A DNA stretch of 64,000 bases from Belnapia rosea. GTDB taxonomy: Bacteria > Pseudomonadota > Alphaproteobacteria > Acetobacterales > Acetobacteraceae. Below the pieces are notes generated by a model, which saw only the letters and a program-made list of their open reading frames with translations, made no database searches and was not told where the DNA came from. The DNA is taken from assembly GCF_900101615.1 (NCBI RefSeq), contig NZ_FMZX01000004.1, forward strand, positions 1-64,000. Reading direction: 5' to 3'. Shown here in pieces: positions 1 through 9,134 of this stretch; within the stretch, counting starts at the first letter, position 1; each line of letters opens with the position of its first letter. Made by a program: the position numbers and the translations under genes.

Positions 1-66
1 CACGTCGATAGGCCGCAGGTCGAAGTCGGGTAACCGACGCAGCCGAGCGGTCCTAATCGCCCGATA
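1..66 (+). rRNA. rrl: 23S rRNA, 3' end only
   Basis: The first 60 or so bases read as the 3' terminal domain of 23S rRNA, including the conserved stretch ending in gcggtcctaatcgcccgat. The gene enters from the left edge, so only its end is present. The exact 3' end is approximate. About 125 bp of spacer without a tRNA separates it from the 5S gene. Confidence 0.85.
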
Positions 67-193
67 GAGCTCCTCCCACCACACCAACGCCGCTGTCCCC
101 CCCAAAGGGCCAGCACCGCACGCAGCACCAAGCCGCGCCCATACCCACAAACCTCTACACCCAACCAACCATGCCATCACTCAGGATCCGGTT

Positions 194-313
194 CGGTGGC
201 CCGGTGGTCATCGCGGGGATGATACACCCGATCCCATCCCGAACTCGGACGTGAAACACCCCAGCGCCCATGATACTGCAGCTCAAGCTGCGGGAAAGTC
301 GGTCGCCGCCGGG
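194..313 (+). rRNA. rrf: 5S rRNA
   Basis: The sequence carries the conserved 5S core (gatcccatcccgaactcgg at about 230-247) and a closing helix in which ggtggcccgg at 195-204 pairs with ccgggccacc at 309-318. Length is near 120 nt. It follows the 23S end in the usual 23S-5S order. No tRNA-fMet gene is seen after it. The ends are set by the closing helix and may be off by a few bases. Confidence 0.9.
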
Positions 314-357
314 CCACCCAACCAGATCCTGAACAACCGTCACCATATAGCAAAGCA

Positions 358-386
358 AAAGATGCGAAGGTTGCCTCGCGTTTTTG
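358..386 (+). terminator. rRNA operon terminator
   Basis: An intrinsic terminator about 45 bp past the 5S gene. The 5' arm is at 362-370 with a bulged A at 367, the loop is ttg, the 3' arm is at 374-381, and a T run follows at 381-385. It fits the end of the rrn operon. Confidence 0.7.
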
Positions 387-589
387 CGTTTGGCTTTTCT
401 TAAACTGAGCAGAATCTCTTCGTTAATTATGGCGCCTCAGTGTCGCTGTGGCAGAGCCGCAGTGAGTTGGGTCACCAGCCTGGACGTATCAAAGCCACCA
501 TTGAACCAAAGCTGTCACGACGCCGTTCCCATCGCATTGGGAATGTGTTGAAGCCTATGCTTCACAGATAGTATATTCTTTGAGGCGAG

Positions 590-1324
590 TTATTCAGCCT
601 TGGGCAAGCCGAAGAGCCGGCCCCAATAGATCAAGGCGGCCGTCTCTGCTCCTGCCGCCCGCAGCCCGCCCCAAAGCGCTACCGCGATGCTGTCGAGCAC
701 GGGAATGCCTGTCTCGCTCTCTAAGGCCGGTACCGCCCCAGCCCCGCGGAAATTGGTGCAGTGGATGGCAATCGCCTCCGGCCCAGCCGCCGCCACCTCC
801 CGCACCAGCTGGGCGACCAGCGATTCAGGATGCTCAGCGAAGCTGAAATTCCCAGGATCTTCGAGATGCCGTTCGGCAACGCAATCGAGCCCAGCGGCTG
901 CCCATCGTGCCAGGATCGCCTGCTGCACCGCCCCGAGATAGGGCGTGACGAGGCCGATCCGTCGTACCCCCAACAGGTCCAACGCCTCCATCAGCGCCAT
1001 GGTCGCAGTCACTGCCGGAATGCCGGTTGCCTCCGTAATGGCGGCGCACATCGCCCGATCCTGCTCGAGCCCCAGCCAAGCGCCCGAGGTGCCGTTCCAG
1101 CAAATGGCATGCACCTTGGCATCGGCCAGGAGCCCGGCTGCCTCCAGCATCGGGCCGAGGTCGAACTGCGCGCGGGAGTCCGCGCCGAGATCGATGGCGA
1201 GCACGCGGATGCGGGCAAAATGCGCCGTCACCCCAGGCATGTCCGCCAGCATCGCCGCTGTCATCGGCTCCAGCACGGTGTTGGAGGAGGGGGTGAGCAT
1301 GCCAAGGCGAATGGAACGGTCCAT
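590..1324 (-). CDS. Asp/Glu racemase superfamily enzyme (maleate isomerase/arylmalonate decarboxylase-like)
   Basis: Predicted cytosolic enzyme of about 244 residues in the Asp/Glu racemase superfamily, closest in style to maleate cis-trans isomerases and arylmalonate decarboxylases. The N-terminus has the hallmark RLGMLTPSSNTVLEP, with the nucleotide/substrate-loop PSSNT. A Cys near the middle (HAICWNGTSG) and a later Cys (AIHCTNFRG) sit where the two catalytic cysteines of the superfamily lie. The ATG at 1324 is chosen because the reading frame further upstream has no family similarity. It is divergent from the rhodanese gene. The true substrate cannot be told from sequence; a nearby amino-acid transporter suggests small dicarboxylic or amino acids. 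Confidence 0.75.
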   Translation of the reverse strand: MDRSIRLGMLTPSSNTVLEPMTAAMLADMPGVTAHFARIRVLAIDLGADSRAQFDLGPMLEAAGLLADAKVHAICWNGTSGAWLGLEQDRAMCAAITEATGIPAVTATMALMEALDLLGVRRIGLVTPYLGAVQQAILARWAAAGLDCVAERHLEDPGNFSFAEHPESLVAQLVREVAAAGPEAIAIHCTNFRGAGAVPALESETGIPVLDSIAVALWGGLRAAGAETAALIYWGRLFGLPKAE

Positions 1325-1434
1325 CTCGGAATGGTCGGGCCTGCGGCAGCCATGGTCAACCGCCACCTCGCATTGCTCTCCGCGCCCGGCCCGCCCATGC
1401 TCCCGCTGAACGCCGTTCACGAGGAGACGCCACC

Positions 1435-1851
1435 ATGCCCGGTGTGCCCGATATCCGCCCCCGCGCGACCTGGGAAGCCTTGGCCCAGGACCCCTCCGCC
1501 ACGCTGATCGATGTCCGCACCGATGCGGAATGGAATTTCGTTGGCCTGCCGGACATCGCCGAGACAGGGAAGCAGCTGTTGCTGATCCCCTGGCAGGTCT
1601 ATCCCTCGATGCAGGTGAACGGCGCCTTCGCCGAGCATCTGCGCAAAGCCGGGCTGACGGCCGAGAGCCGGCTCTACTTCATCTGCCGCTCCGGCGTGCG
1701 GAGCCTCGCAGCCGGGCAGGCGGCGCAGGCAGCCGGCTTCCCGCATGCCTTCAACGTCGCGGACGGGTTCGAGGGTCCGCCAGATGCGGAAGGGCATCGC
1801 GGCCAAGTGGCCGGCTGGAAGGCCGAAGGCCTGCCCTGGCGCCAACGATAA
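1435..1851 (+). CDS. Rhodanese-domain protein
   Basis: Single-domain rhodanese of 138 residues. The domain starts with the LIDVRTDAEW segment and carries the active-site loop CRSGVR near residue 83, so the sulfur-accepting Cys is present. The C-terminal GWKAEGLPWRQ is typical of alphaproteobacterial single-domain rhodaneses. Expected role is sulfur transfer or persulfide handling in the cytosol, with the physiological acceptor unknown. A gaggag ribosome site precedes the ATG. The DUF3237 gene follows after 11 bp, so the two are probably co-transcribed. Confidence 0.85.
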   Translation: MPGVPDIRPRATWEALAQDPSATLIDVRTDAEWNFVGLPDIAETGKQLLLIPWQVYPSMQVNGAFAEHLRKAGLTAESRLYFICRSGVRSLAAGQAAQAAGFPHAFNVADGFEGPPDAEGHRGQVAGWKAEGLPWRQR

Positions 1852-1862
1852 GGAGGACCGAC

Positions 1863-2330
1863 ATGACACCCTTGCCCCTTGCGACCGAATTTCTTTTCCG
1901 CGCCGTGTTGACGGTTGGTGCGCCACAGGCCGTCGGCGCCACGCGCAGCGGCGACCTGCGGGTCATCCCCGTTACCGGCGGCAGCATCAGCGGCCCGGCG
2001 CTGAACGGGGAGGTGCTGCCCGGTACGGCGGCCGACTGGCTGCGCGTCGACCCGGACGGCACCGCGCATATGGATGTGCGCCTGACCATCAAGACGACCG
2101 AGGGTCATATCGTCTTCATGCATTACAGCGGCATCCGCACCGCAAAGCCCGAGGTGCTGGCGCGTCTGAACGCTGGCGAGGCGGTCGACACCGCGGATTA
2201 CTATTTCCGTACTGCCATCCGCTTCGAGACCGGTGCCGCACCTTTGGCTTGGCTGACGCGCATCCTGGCTGTCGGCGTCGGCCAACGTCCCCCGGCCGGA
2301 CCGACCTACGACGTCTATGCCGTGAAGTAG
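1863..2330 (+). CDS. DUF3237 family protein
   Basis: A 155-residue protein of the DUF3237 family, recognised from the pattern of strands around IPVTGGSISGPALNGEVLPG, the segment LRVDPDGTAHMDVRLTIKT and the AVDTADYYFRTAIRFETG region. The family forms a small beta-barrel of unknown function, often beside catabolic enzymes. The ATG at 1863 is supported by a strong aaggagg site just upstream. It forms a pair with the preceding rhodanese and converges on the transporter operon. Confidence 0.8.
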   Translation: MTPLPLATEFLFRAVLTVGAPQAVGATRSGDLRVIPVTGGSISGPALNGEVLPGTAADWLRVDPDGTAHMDVRLTIKTTEGHIVFMHYSGIRTAKPEVLARLNAGEAVDTADYYFRTAIRFETGAAPLAWLTRILAVGVGQRPPAGPTYDVYAVK

Positions 2331-2331
2331 G

Positions 2332-3012
2332 CTACCTTCGGCCGGCAATTTGCCGGTTTTCCAACCGGCTCAGCAGTCGCACCACCGGCCAGAGCAGAAG
2401 GAAATAGACCACTGCGGCGGCCATGATGGGCGTCGCGTTGTAGGTCACGCTCTGCGCCTGCCGGGCCTGGAAGAGCAGTTCCGGGAGCGCCACCACCGAG
2501 GCGATGGAGGTGAGCTTCACCACCTCCAGCGTGTTGCTGATGAGGTCGGGCAGCACGTTCCGCATCGCCTGGGGCAGCACGACATGGGTCATGGCCTGCC
2601 CACCCGTCAGCCCGGTCGAGCGCGCCGCCTCAACCTGACCATGCGGCACGCTCTCGATGCCGGCGCGCAGGATCTCGCCGTAATAGGCGCCGGTGTTGAG
2701 AAAGAAGCCGATGGCGACCGCCGTCAGTGCCGAGACCTCGAGCCCGGCGAAGGGCAGCCCCGCATAGACGAAGACCAGCAGCACCAGCGGCGGCAGCGAC
2801 CGAAACAGGTCCACCCAGGCGATCAGCGGCCAGCGCACCCAGCGACTGCGCGCCGTGCCAAGCAAGGCCAGGATCACGCCGCCGAGGAAGCCGAGCGGCA
2901 CCACGACAACCGAGAGCAGCAGCGTATTCAGGAGCCCGGCCCAGAGAATGGGCCAGGCCTGCTGCAGGATCTCGATCGAGAAAAAAGCCTGCAGGAAGTC
3001 ATCGATGCTCAT
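2332..3012 (-). CDS. Polar amino-acid ABC transporter permease (second)
   Basis: Inner-membrane permease of 226 residues in the His/Glu/Gln/Arg/opine family. It begins with the usual amphipathic leader and first TM (AGLLNTLLLSVVVVPLGF), has FRSLPPLVLLVFVYAGLP, and the EAA-type loop (GQVEAARSTGLTGGQAMTHVVLPQAM) that docks on the ATPase. It is the last gene of the receptor-ATPase-permease-permease operon, 49 bp after the first permease. The two permeases would form the heterodimeric channel. Substrate is probably a polar or acidic amino acid, which sequence alone cannot settle. Confidence 0.9.
   Translation of the reverse strand: MSIDDFLQAFFSIEILQQAWPILWAGLLNTLLLSVVVVPLGFLGGVILALLGTARSRWVRWPLIAWVDLFRSLPPLVLLVFVYAGLPFAGLEVSALTAVAIGFFLNTGAYYGEILRAGIESVPHGQVEAARSTGLTGGQAMTHVVLPQAMRNVLPDLISNTLEVVKLTSIASVVALPELLFQARQAQSVTYNATPIMAAAVVYFLLLWPVVRLLSRLENRQIAGRR
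2341..2360 (+). terminator. Possible terminator after DUF3237
   Basis: A short hairpin (ccggc, loop aattt, gccgg) followed by four T, 11 bp after the DUF3237 stop. It overlaps the end of the convergent permease gene. The stem is only five to six pairs, so this is a weak call. Confidence 0.4.
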
Positions 3013-3061
3013 GGTTCAGCGGCCATGCGATTCACGTTCCGGTCTTCCGCAATCGCATGGC

Positions 3062-3742
3062 TCACCGCTTCCAGGCAAAGCGTGTTTCGACCCAGCGGCC
3101 GAGGATCACGACGGGCAGGAACAGCACGAGATAGGCGATGGCGCCCAGGGTCAGGGGCGTCGGGTTGAAACTGAAGGAGACGCCGGCCTGGGCCGCGCCA
3201 AGGATCTCCGGCACCGCGACGACGCTCGCCAGCGCCGTGCCCTTGGTGATGGCGATGGTGCGGTTGGTCAGCGGCGGCACCACCATGCGCAGCGCCTGGG
3301 GCAGTACCACCAGCGAGAAGGTGGGGAAGAAGCCGAGGCCGGTGCTGCGCGCGGCTTCCCATTGTCCCTTGGGCACGGCGGTGATGCCGGCCCAGAAGAT
3401 CTCCTCGGTGAAGGCCATCAGCACCAGGGACAGAGAGAGCCAGGCCGCGGCGAAGCCGGAGAGGGAAAGCCCCGCCGCTGGCAAGCCGAAATAGAGCAAT
3501 GCGATGACGACGAGCGGCGGCAGCGCCCGGAACAGGTCGACGACGAAGATGATCAACCAGTTCAGCGGCCGGATGCCGAGGCTCCTCAGTACCGCCAGCG
3601 CCAGCCCGGCCGCGACGCCGGCGAGGATGATGCAGCCGGCCAGCAGGATAGTGAGCCAGAAGCCCTCAACGATCTTCGGCAGGTATTCCGCCGCGACGCG
3701 CGCATTGAAGAAGCTGTCGAGGAAGCGATCCCAATTGGTCAT
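3062..3742 (-). CDS. Polar amino-acid ABC transporter permease (first)
   Basis: Inner-membrane permease of 226 residues with the same architecture as the next gene: an N-terminal TM (FWLTILLAGCIILAGVAAGL), LFRALPPLVVIALLYFGLP and an EAA loop (GQWEAARSTGLGFFPTFSLVVLPQAL). The ATG at 3742 lies two bases after the ATPase stop. A TTG at 3748, two codons earlier, would overlap that stop and is also possible. Either way translation is coupled. Partner of the downstream permease in one heterodimeric importer. Confidence 0.9.
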   Translation of the reverse strand: MTNWDRFLDSFFNARVAAEYLPKIVEGFWLTILLAGCIILAGVAAGLALAVLRSLGIRPLNWLIIFVVDLFRALPPLVVIALLYFGLPAAGLSLSGFAAAWLSLSLVLMAFTEEIFWAGITAVPKGQWEAARSTGLGFFPTFSLVVLPQALRMVVPPLTNRTIAITKGTALASVVAVPEILGAAQAGVSFSFNPTPLTLGAIAYLVLFLPVVILGRWVETRFAWKR

Positions 3743-3744
3743 GC

Positions 3745-4494
3745 TCAATGCCGGCTGATCTGGCCGATGAAGGCGCGCGTCCGCTCCTGCTGGGGATTGC
3801 CGAAGATGGCCTCGGGCTGGCCTTCCTCGACGATACGCCCCCCATCCATGAACACCACGCGGTCGGCGGCGGCGCGGGCGAAGCCCATCTCGTGGCTGAC
3901 CACCACCATGGTCATGCCGCTCTCGCGCAGCTCCCGCATCGCCGCCAGCACGCCGCCGACCAGCTCCGGGTCGAGCGCCGAGGTCGGCTCGTCGAAGAGC
4001 ATGACGCGCGGCTCGAGCGCGATGGCGCGGGCTATGGCGACGCGTTGCTGCTGACCGCCGGAGAGTTGGCCCGGGTAATGCCCGGCGCGGTCCGCCAGGT
4101 GAACGCGCTCCAGCGCCCGCCGGGCCTTGTCCTCAGCCATCGCCCGCGGCAGGCCCTGCACCTTGCGGAGCGCGAGCGCGACATTCCCGAGCGCCGTCAT
4201 ATGCGGGTAGAGGTTGAAAGCCTGGAAGACCATCCCGATCCGCTGCCGCGCCTTGTTGATATCCGTGCGGCGGTCGAGGATGTCGATGCCGTCCACGGTG
4301 ATGGCGCCACCGCTCGGTTCCTCCAGCCGGTTGAGGCAGCGCAGCAGCGTCGACTTGCCCGAGCCGCTTGGCCCGATGACGAAGACCAGCTCGCGCTCAT
4401 GGACCGCGAGATCGACGCCCTTCAACACATGCAGGGCGCCGAAATGCTTGTGGATGCCGCGCGCCTCGACGATCGGCCCCGTTGCTTTGGGCAT
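3745..4494 (-). CDS. Polar amino-acid ABC transporter ATPase
   Basis: A 249-residue ATPase of the GlnQ/HisP group. Visible motifs in order are Walker [10 protein letters not shown], the Q-loop region ([15 protein letters not shown]), signature [14 protein letters not shown], Walker [14 protein letters not shown] and the switch histidine in VVSHEMGFA. It energises import by the two downstream permeases. The ATG at 4494 lies two bases after the receptor stop, and upstream in-frame sequence does not belong to the family. All expected catalytic residues are present. Confidence 0.95.
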   Translation of the reverse strand: MPKATGPIVEARGIHKHFGALHVLKGVDLAVHERELVFVIGPSGSGKSTLLRCLNRLEEPSGGAITVDGIDILDRRTDINKARQRIGMVFQAFNLYPHMTALGNVALALRKVQGLPRAMAEDKARRALERVHLADRAGHYPGQLSGGQQQRVAIARAIALEPRVMLFDEPTSALDPELVGGVLAAMRELRESGMTMVVVSHEMGFARAAADRVVFMDGGRIVEEGQPEAIFGNPQQERTRAFIGQISRH

Positions 4495-4496
4495 CG

Positions 4497-5363
4497 TCAC
4501 CCGCAGGCCGCCCGGCTCGGCGTGGCGTCGTAGCCAGGGAGGCCGGGCGGTCCGTAGCCGGGGAAGGCAACGCGCTCGGCATCCTCCTCCTTTGGTGCGG
4601 CCCCGAACCACTTCTCCGAAAGGCGGGCGACGGTGCCATCCTTCTTCAGGCACTCGATCGCCTCCTCGAGTTGCGCGCGCATCGCGGTGTTGTCCTGTCG
4701 CACCGGAGTCGCCCAGTGGAAGCGCGTGCCGGGGAGGACGAAATCGGCGATGAATTGCGGCGTGCGCGAAGCCGAATACTTGATGACCGTATTGCCCGAG
4801 AGGTTGGCATAGGCGCGGCCCTGCAGCACCGCCTGCACCGCATCCGGCTGGGTGTCGAAGGCGAGCAGCGTCAGGCCCAGCCGCTCCGCATTGTTGCGGA
4901 CCCATTGTTCATAGGGCGTGCCTTTGTTCACGCTGATCGTCTTGCCGCGCAGTTCCTCTTCTGATCGAATCGGCGTGGCGCCGCGCTTGATGCCGAATTG
5001 CAACTCGGTCCAGAGGTAACCCTCGGTGAAGAGCAGGCTCTGGGCGCGCTCCTGCGTCACCGTCACCGGGGCGCAGAGGAAGTCGTAGCGGCCGGCATTC
5101 ATCGCCGGGATCAGGCCGGAGAAGCTGGCGCTGTCGACCACCAGCTGCCGGTTAAGCCGCTTCGCCACCTCGGCGAAGAGATCGACCTGGAAGCCCTGCA
5201 CGCCGCCTTGCAGGCTCGGGAAGGCATGTGGGGCGAAGGTGCCGTCCACGGCGCAGCGCAGCGGTGGCTGGCTGGTATTCGCCGGACCTACCGTAGTCTG
5301 AGCAAGGACGGGCGTGGCAAACAGGCCGGCGCCCAGCAGGGCGGCGAGGACGGGACGGATCAT
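4497..5363 (-). CDS. Family-3 solute-binding protein of the amino-acid ABC transporter
   Basis: Periplasmic receptor of 288 residues, first gene of the transporter operon. A clear signal peptide ([22 protein letters not shown]) precedes the SBP_bac_3 domain, which shows [47 protein letters not shown] and [17 protein letters not shown]. The C-terminal ARLSEKWFG is typical of the family. The ATG at 5363 is chosen because it starts the signal peptide. The 30 residues upstream in frame have no leader character. Ligand is probably a polar amino acid. Confidence 0.92.
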   Translation of the reverse strand: MIRPVLAALLGAGLFATPVLAQTTVGPANTSQPPLRCAVDGTFAPHAFPSLQGGVQGFQVDLFAEVAKRLNRQLVVDSASFSGLIPAMNAGRYDFLCAPVTVTQERAQSLLFTEGYLWTELQFGIKRGATPIRSEEELRGKTISVNKGTPYEQWVRNNAERLGLTLLAFDTQPDAVQAVLQGRAYANLSGNTVIKYSASRTPQFIADFVLPGTRFHWATPVRQDNTAMRAQLEEAIECLKKDGTVARLSEKWFGAAPKEEDAERVAFPGYGPPGLPGYDATPSRAACG

Positions 5364-5537
5364 GGCAGGGTGCTCCCGGGCGGCTGGCGTCGGCCGGGAC
5401 GATCCTGCATTCATCGCCTCAGCGCAACCTGCCACCCTGCCATGAAATCGCCCCATCGCCGGCCAGAAGCTGCCAAGGCCAGGGTGTTCCTATAGTCGCA
5501 CGGGCCGCATGGCCCAGGATGAATGGAGCCCCTAAGC

Positions 5538-5756
5538 ATGCAACGGATCGCCTGCAGCCTGATCGGAGCCTCGATGGCCTTGATCTCTGCCCTGGTCGCC
5601 CTGCTGCTGTCTGATGCCTTGTCCCCGGGCCGTCTGCCGCCGATGCTGGCCTTCTGGGCGGCCTGTGGCGCTGGCGGCATGCTGATCGCGGGGCTGATGA
5701 TGCTGGAGCGCACCAGCCGGGACCGCCACCCGGTCCCGGCCCTCTACGGCCGCTGA
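5538..5756 (+). CDS. Small two-TM membrane protein
   Basis: A 72-residue protein with two hydrophobic segments, about residues 4-26 and 36-57, a short PGRLPP turn between them and a charged tail (ERTSRDRHPVPALYGR). I do not recognise a family. The start at 5538 is preferred over the ATG at 5523 because a ggag site stands at proper distance from it and it begins the first TM. It sits alone between the divergent transporter operon and the convergent porin gene. Confidence 0.55.
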   Translation: MQRIACSLIGASMALISALVALLLSDALSPGRLPPMLAFWAACGAGGMLIAGLMMLERTSRDRHPVPALYGR

Positions 5757-5773
5757 GGCCGTCGCGGCACGGC

Positions 5774-7312
5774 TCAGAACGCCATCTGGGACCGCAGCCC
5801 GATCGTGTGGAAGCGGTCGCCGATCTGCTGGGTACCGGCGGTGTTCAGCCGGTCCACGTTGACAATGTTCCAATCGAGCATGAAGCGCAGGAAGTTGGTC
5901 GGGTACCAGGACAGGCCCAGGCCCACCACCTCCTGCCGGCCGCCATAGACGCCGCCGGTCGTCGTCTGCGCCCGGCCGCGGGTGACCTTGTCGTTCAGGT
6001 CGGCGACGCTGTAGCGCGCCATCAGCTCCCAGGCACCCCAGCCGCCGCCGCGGAAGTCGAAGGGGTGCTTGGGGCTGGGCCGGCCAAAGGCGGCGGAGGA
6101 GGTGCTGTAGCGCCGCGGCTCGCCGGTCATGACCCAGCTCGCCTCGACATAGCCGCCATCAAAGGTCAGGTCGGGCCGCAACGCGCCGCTGGCCTGGGCC
6201 TGTTCCACGTTGATCTGCTGGTACTCGCCCTGCAACATGAAGTTGCGCCAGCGCACGCCGAACTCAGGCCCCCAGGTGCTGGCATGGTCGGCCGGCAGGT
6301 TCCCGGTGTCGATCAGCCGCGTGGAAGGATCGCCGGCGCGCCATTCCGGCCGGTCACGCAGGCGGAGCGTCTGGCCGTCTGCCTGCCGCCGCAGGTCGAA
6401 GGCGTAGGAGCCGGTGAGGCCGAGATGCAGGTCAGTATCGGCATCGGTATAGGGCCGGCCGGCCACGCGGCCGACGAAGCCGGTTTGCCCGCTGGTGGCC
6501 TGGTTGCTGCTGTTCGAGCCGGCGACGTCGCCGGTGAGGTAGCCGGCGGCAAACCAGCGGCTTGCCGCCCAGCGCCCGCCGACCGAGGCACGGCTGTCGC
6601 CGGCCACGATGTTGCGAGCGATCTCCATGATGCTCGGCCGCTCGAGGAGCAGGAAGTCGTTCGAGCTCATGGAGTCGGCCAGGCCATAATACGGCTTGTA
6701 GTAGCCGACCGTCAGCGCCAGCGGCCGGATCGGGGTCCAGGTGAGGTTGGCCTCGTAGAGCGACGGCGTGCCGTCGGGCGAGCCGCCGAAATCAGGCGTC
6801 ACGCTCAGCAGCAGGTCGTCGTACTTGAAGCCGAAGAACAGCCGGCCGCGGCGGAGGTTCTCGCCGAAGGAGTTGAGCCGCGGCGCTCCCGCGGTGCGGT
6901 CGCCCTGGATGGCGCCGCCGATGTCGTACTGGAATTGCGCGCCCAGATAGGCGCTGAAGCGGCCGTCGGCGGAGGTGATGGTCGGCCGGTTGCTCGGGAA
7001 GCCGATGCGCACCTGGTCGGCCGGCGGCTGCCCGGTGAGGCGCGGCGCGGCCTCGATCTGGCGCTGCGTGGTCTCGACCTGACGCTGCGCGGCCTGCGCC
7101 TCGGAGCGGGCCTGCGCGGCGTCCTGCTTGGCCGCGCGGGTCTCGGTCTCGCGCACCTGCATGTCGCGCCGCATGCGGGTCAGCTCGCCCTGCAACGACC
7201 GGATCTGCCGCTCGATCGCTTCCATCCGGGCGGCATCCTGCGCCAGGGCGGGCGGTGCCGCCAATGCCAGGAGAACCCCACCGGCCACCATAATTCGGGC
7301 CTTCCGCATCAT
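5774..7312 (-). CDS. OprP/OprO-type outer-membrane porin
   Basis: Outer-membrane beta-barrel of about 512 residues. A signal peptide (VAGGVLLALAAPPALAQ) is followed by some 60 residues of Gln/Ala/Arg-rich coiled coil, then a barrel with many alternating aromatic strands, ending in the classic C-terminal aromatic signature FHTIGLRSQMAF. The segment GRLFFGFKYDDLLLSVTPDFGG matches the phosphate-selective porin O/P family. The N-terminal coiled coil is the trimer stalk seen in such porins. Substrate preference (phosphate or other anions) is unproven. The ATG at 7312 has a GGGGG site upstream; the next Met is also possible. Confidence 0.85.
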   Translation of the reverse strand: MMRKARIMVAGGVLLALAAPPALAQDAARMEAIERQIRSLQGELTRMRRDMQVRETETRAAKQDAAQARSEAQAAQRQVETTQRQIEAAPRLTGQPPADQVRIGFPSNRPTITSADGRFSAYLGAQFQYDIGGAIQGDRTAGAPRLNSFGENLRRGRLFFGFKYDDLLLSVTPDFGGSPDGTPSLYEANLTWTPIRPLALTVGYYKPYYGLADSMSSNDFLLLERPSIMEIARNIVAGDSRASVGGRWAASRWFAAGYLTGDVAGSNSSNQATSGQTGFVGRVAGRPYTDADTDLHLGLTGSYAFDLRRQADGQTLRLRDRPEWRAGDPSTRLIDTGNLPADHASTWGPEFGVRWRNFMLQGEYQQINVEQAQASGALRPDLTFDGGYVEASWVMTGEPRRYSTSSAAFGRPSPKHPFDFRGGGWGAWELMARYSVADLNDKVTRGRAQTTTGGVYGGRQEVVGLGLSWYPTNFLRFMLDWNIVNVDRLNTAGTQQIGDRFHTIGLRSQMAF

Positions 7313-7432
7313 CCATAACCCCCAAGCCATGCGGTGGCGGACCATGCCGCTGCCGTATAGCTGGCGGATGACGCTCGGGTTTCAGGACGAATACAACCTT
7401 CATCGGAACGGATGAAGACGCCCGCCCGGATT

Positions 7433-8521
7433 CTACTGTTCGGCGACATCCGGATAAAGCGAGCGCAGTCCCGCCTCGCTTGCCTCACAGCGGCCACGCT
7501 CGGTGATCAGGCCGGTGACGAGCCGCGCCGGCGTCACATCGAAGGCCGGGTTGGCGGCCGGACTGCCCTCGGCCACTACCCGCACCGTCTCGATCCGGCC
7601 ATCCGCAGTGCGGCCGGTGAGGTCCGTCACCTCCACCCCGTCTCGCTCCTCGATCGGGATCTCGGCGATGCCATCCCGGACCCGCCAGTCGAGCGTCGAA
7701 TGCGGCAGCGCCACCCAGAAGGGGATGCCATTGTCCCGCGCCGCAAGCGCTTTCAGATAGGTGCCGATCTTGTTCGCCACATCGCCCTGGCGTGTGACAC
7801 GGTCGGTGCCGACGATGCAGATATCGACCTCGCCATGCTGCATCAGATGCCCACCGGCATTGTCGGCAACGACCGTGTGCTTCACGCCATGCGCGCCGAG
7901 TTCGAAGGCCGTCAGCGCCGCGCCCTGGTTGCGGGGTCGGGTTTCATCCACCCAGACGTGCACATCGTGTCCGGCATCGTGGGCCATGTAGATCGGAGCG
8001 AGCGCCGTGCCCCAGTCGACGGTCGCCAGCCAGCCGGCATTGCAGTGGGTCAGGACATTCACCTTGCCCTTGCGCTCGGCGATCTCGGCCAGCAGCGGCA
8101 GGCCGTTCTCGCCGATGCGGCGACAGGTCTCGGCATCGTCATCGGCGATGGCGGCGGCTTCGGCATAGGCAGCGGCAGCGCGCGCCTCGACCGGCAGGTT
8201 GTGCAGCTTGGCCCGCTGGCGGTCGAGCGCCCAACGCAGGTTGATGGCGGTGGGCCGCGTGGCATTGAGGGTCGGCAGCACCTGGTCGAGGCTCGCCGGA
8301 TCGGCCCGCATCGCCAGCGCCACGCCATAGGCTGCGACGGCGCCGATCAGGGGGGCGCCGCGTACCTGCATCGAGCGGATGGCATGCGCCGCCTCCTCCC
8401 AATTGGTCAGTCGGAGGATGTCGACCGACCATGGCAGCCGGGTCTGGTCGAAGAGGCGGACGGACCAGCCATCCTCCGGGTCCACCCAGACGCTGCGATA
8501 GGGGGTGCCGTTGATCTTCAT
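7433..8521 (-). CDS. mtnA: Methylthioribose-1-phosphate isomerase
   Basis: Cytosolic enzyme of 362 residues converting 5-methylthioribose-1-phosphate to methylthioribulose-1-phosphate in methionine salvage. The family motif RGAPLIGAVAAYG is at 54-66. The catalytic pair Cys160 (NVLTHCNAG) and Asp240 (VGTDRVT) are both in place, at the same numbers as in characterised bacterial MtnA. Length is normal. No other salvage genes are adjacent, so it works with enzymes encoded elsewhere. About 127 bp of leader separates it from the upstream UPF0262 gene. Confidence 0.96.
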   Translation of the reverse strand: MKINGTPYRSVWVDPEDGWSVRLFDQTRLPWSVDILRLTNWEEAAHAIRSMQVRGAPLIGAVAAYGVALAMRADPASLDQVLPTLNATRPTAINLRWALDRQRAKLHNLPVEARAAAAYAEAAAIADDDAETCRRIGENGLPLLAEIAERKGKVNVLTHCNAGWLATVDWGTALAPIYMAHDAGHDVHVWVDETRPRNQGAALTAFELGAHGVKHTVVADNAGGHLMQHGEVDICIVGTDRVTRQGDVANKIGTYLKALAARDNGIPFWVALPHSTLDWRVRDGIAEIPIEERDGVEVTDLTGRTADGRIETVRVVAEGSPAANPAFDVTPARLVTGLITERGRCEASEAGLRSLYPDVAEQ

Positions 8522-8648
8522 CGAAAGAGGTTCCCGAATCGGGCGCTAGAGTAAACTCCGACCGGGTGGAAGCACCTGATCAGAGGTATTGGCTCGGTCA
8601 AACAACAAGCTGGAGCGGCTTCCGAAAGTCCATGCGACCGGAAAACCT

Positions 8649-9134
8649 TTAGATACGCTGGTGCAGGGCACAAACCAGGGTGAAGAGCCGCCGGGCCGTC
8701 TCGAAATCCAGCCCGATCCGGCCCTTGAGCCGCTCTTCCAGCAGCGTTGCGCCCTCGTTGTGCAGGCCACGCCGGCCCATATCGATCGCCTGGATGCGGG
8801 CCTCATGCCCGCCTTCGGTCACCGCCTGCTCGTGGCTCTGGACGATGAGGTGATAGTCCTTGATGAGCCGCCGGAAGGGACCGAGGGCGAGCGCCACGGC
8901 CCGTACCGGCTCCTCCGCTTCGTCGCGGATATCGAAGACCAGCCTTCCGTCCCGCACGCAGAGATGGAGCACGAAGGGTCCGCCCGGGACACCGAGCGGG
9001 TCGAAGCTGTTGGTGGCAAGAAGGTCCTGCACGGCCTGACGACGGTCTGCCTCGGCATAGGCCGAGGGCAGCGGCGAGGCGTCCGGCAGGTCCAGCCTGG
9101 CGATCCGTCGCGGCTCGGGACCGGGTTCAGGCAT
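8649..9134 (-). CDS. UPF0262 family protein
   Basis: A 161-residue protein of UPF0262, a family nearly confined to alphaproteobacteria and of unknown function. Recognisable segments are FVLHLCVRDGRLVFDIRDEA, LGPFRRLIKDYHLIVQSH and IQAIDMGRRGLHNEGA. The gene overlaps the end of the DUF983 gene by 8 bp, so the two are translationally coupled, an arrangement common in alphaproteobacteria. No catalytic motif is apparent. Confidence 0.88.
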   Translation of the reverse strand: MPEPGPEPRRIARLDLPDASPLPSAYAEADRRQAVQDLLATNSFDPLGVPGGPFVLHLCVRDGRLVFDIRDEAEEPVRAVALALGPFRRLIKDYHLIVQSHEQAVTEGGHEARIQAIDMGRRGLHNEGATLLEERLKGRIGLDFETARRLFTLVCALHQRI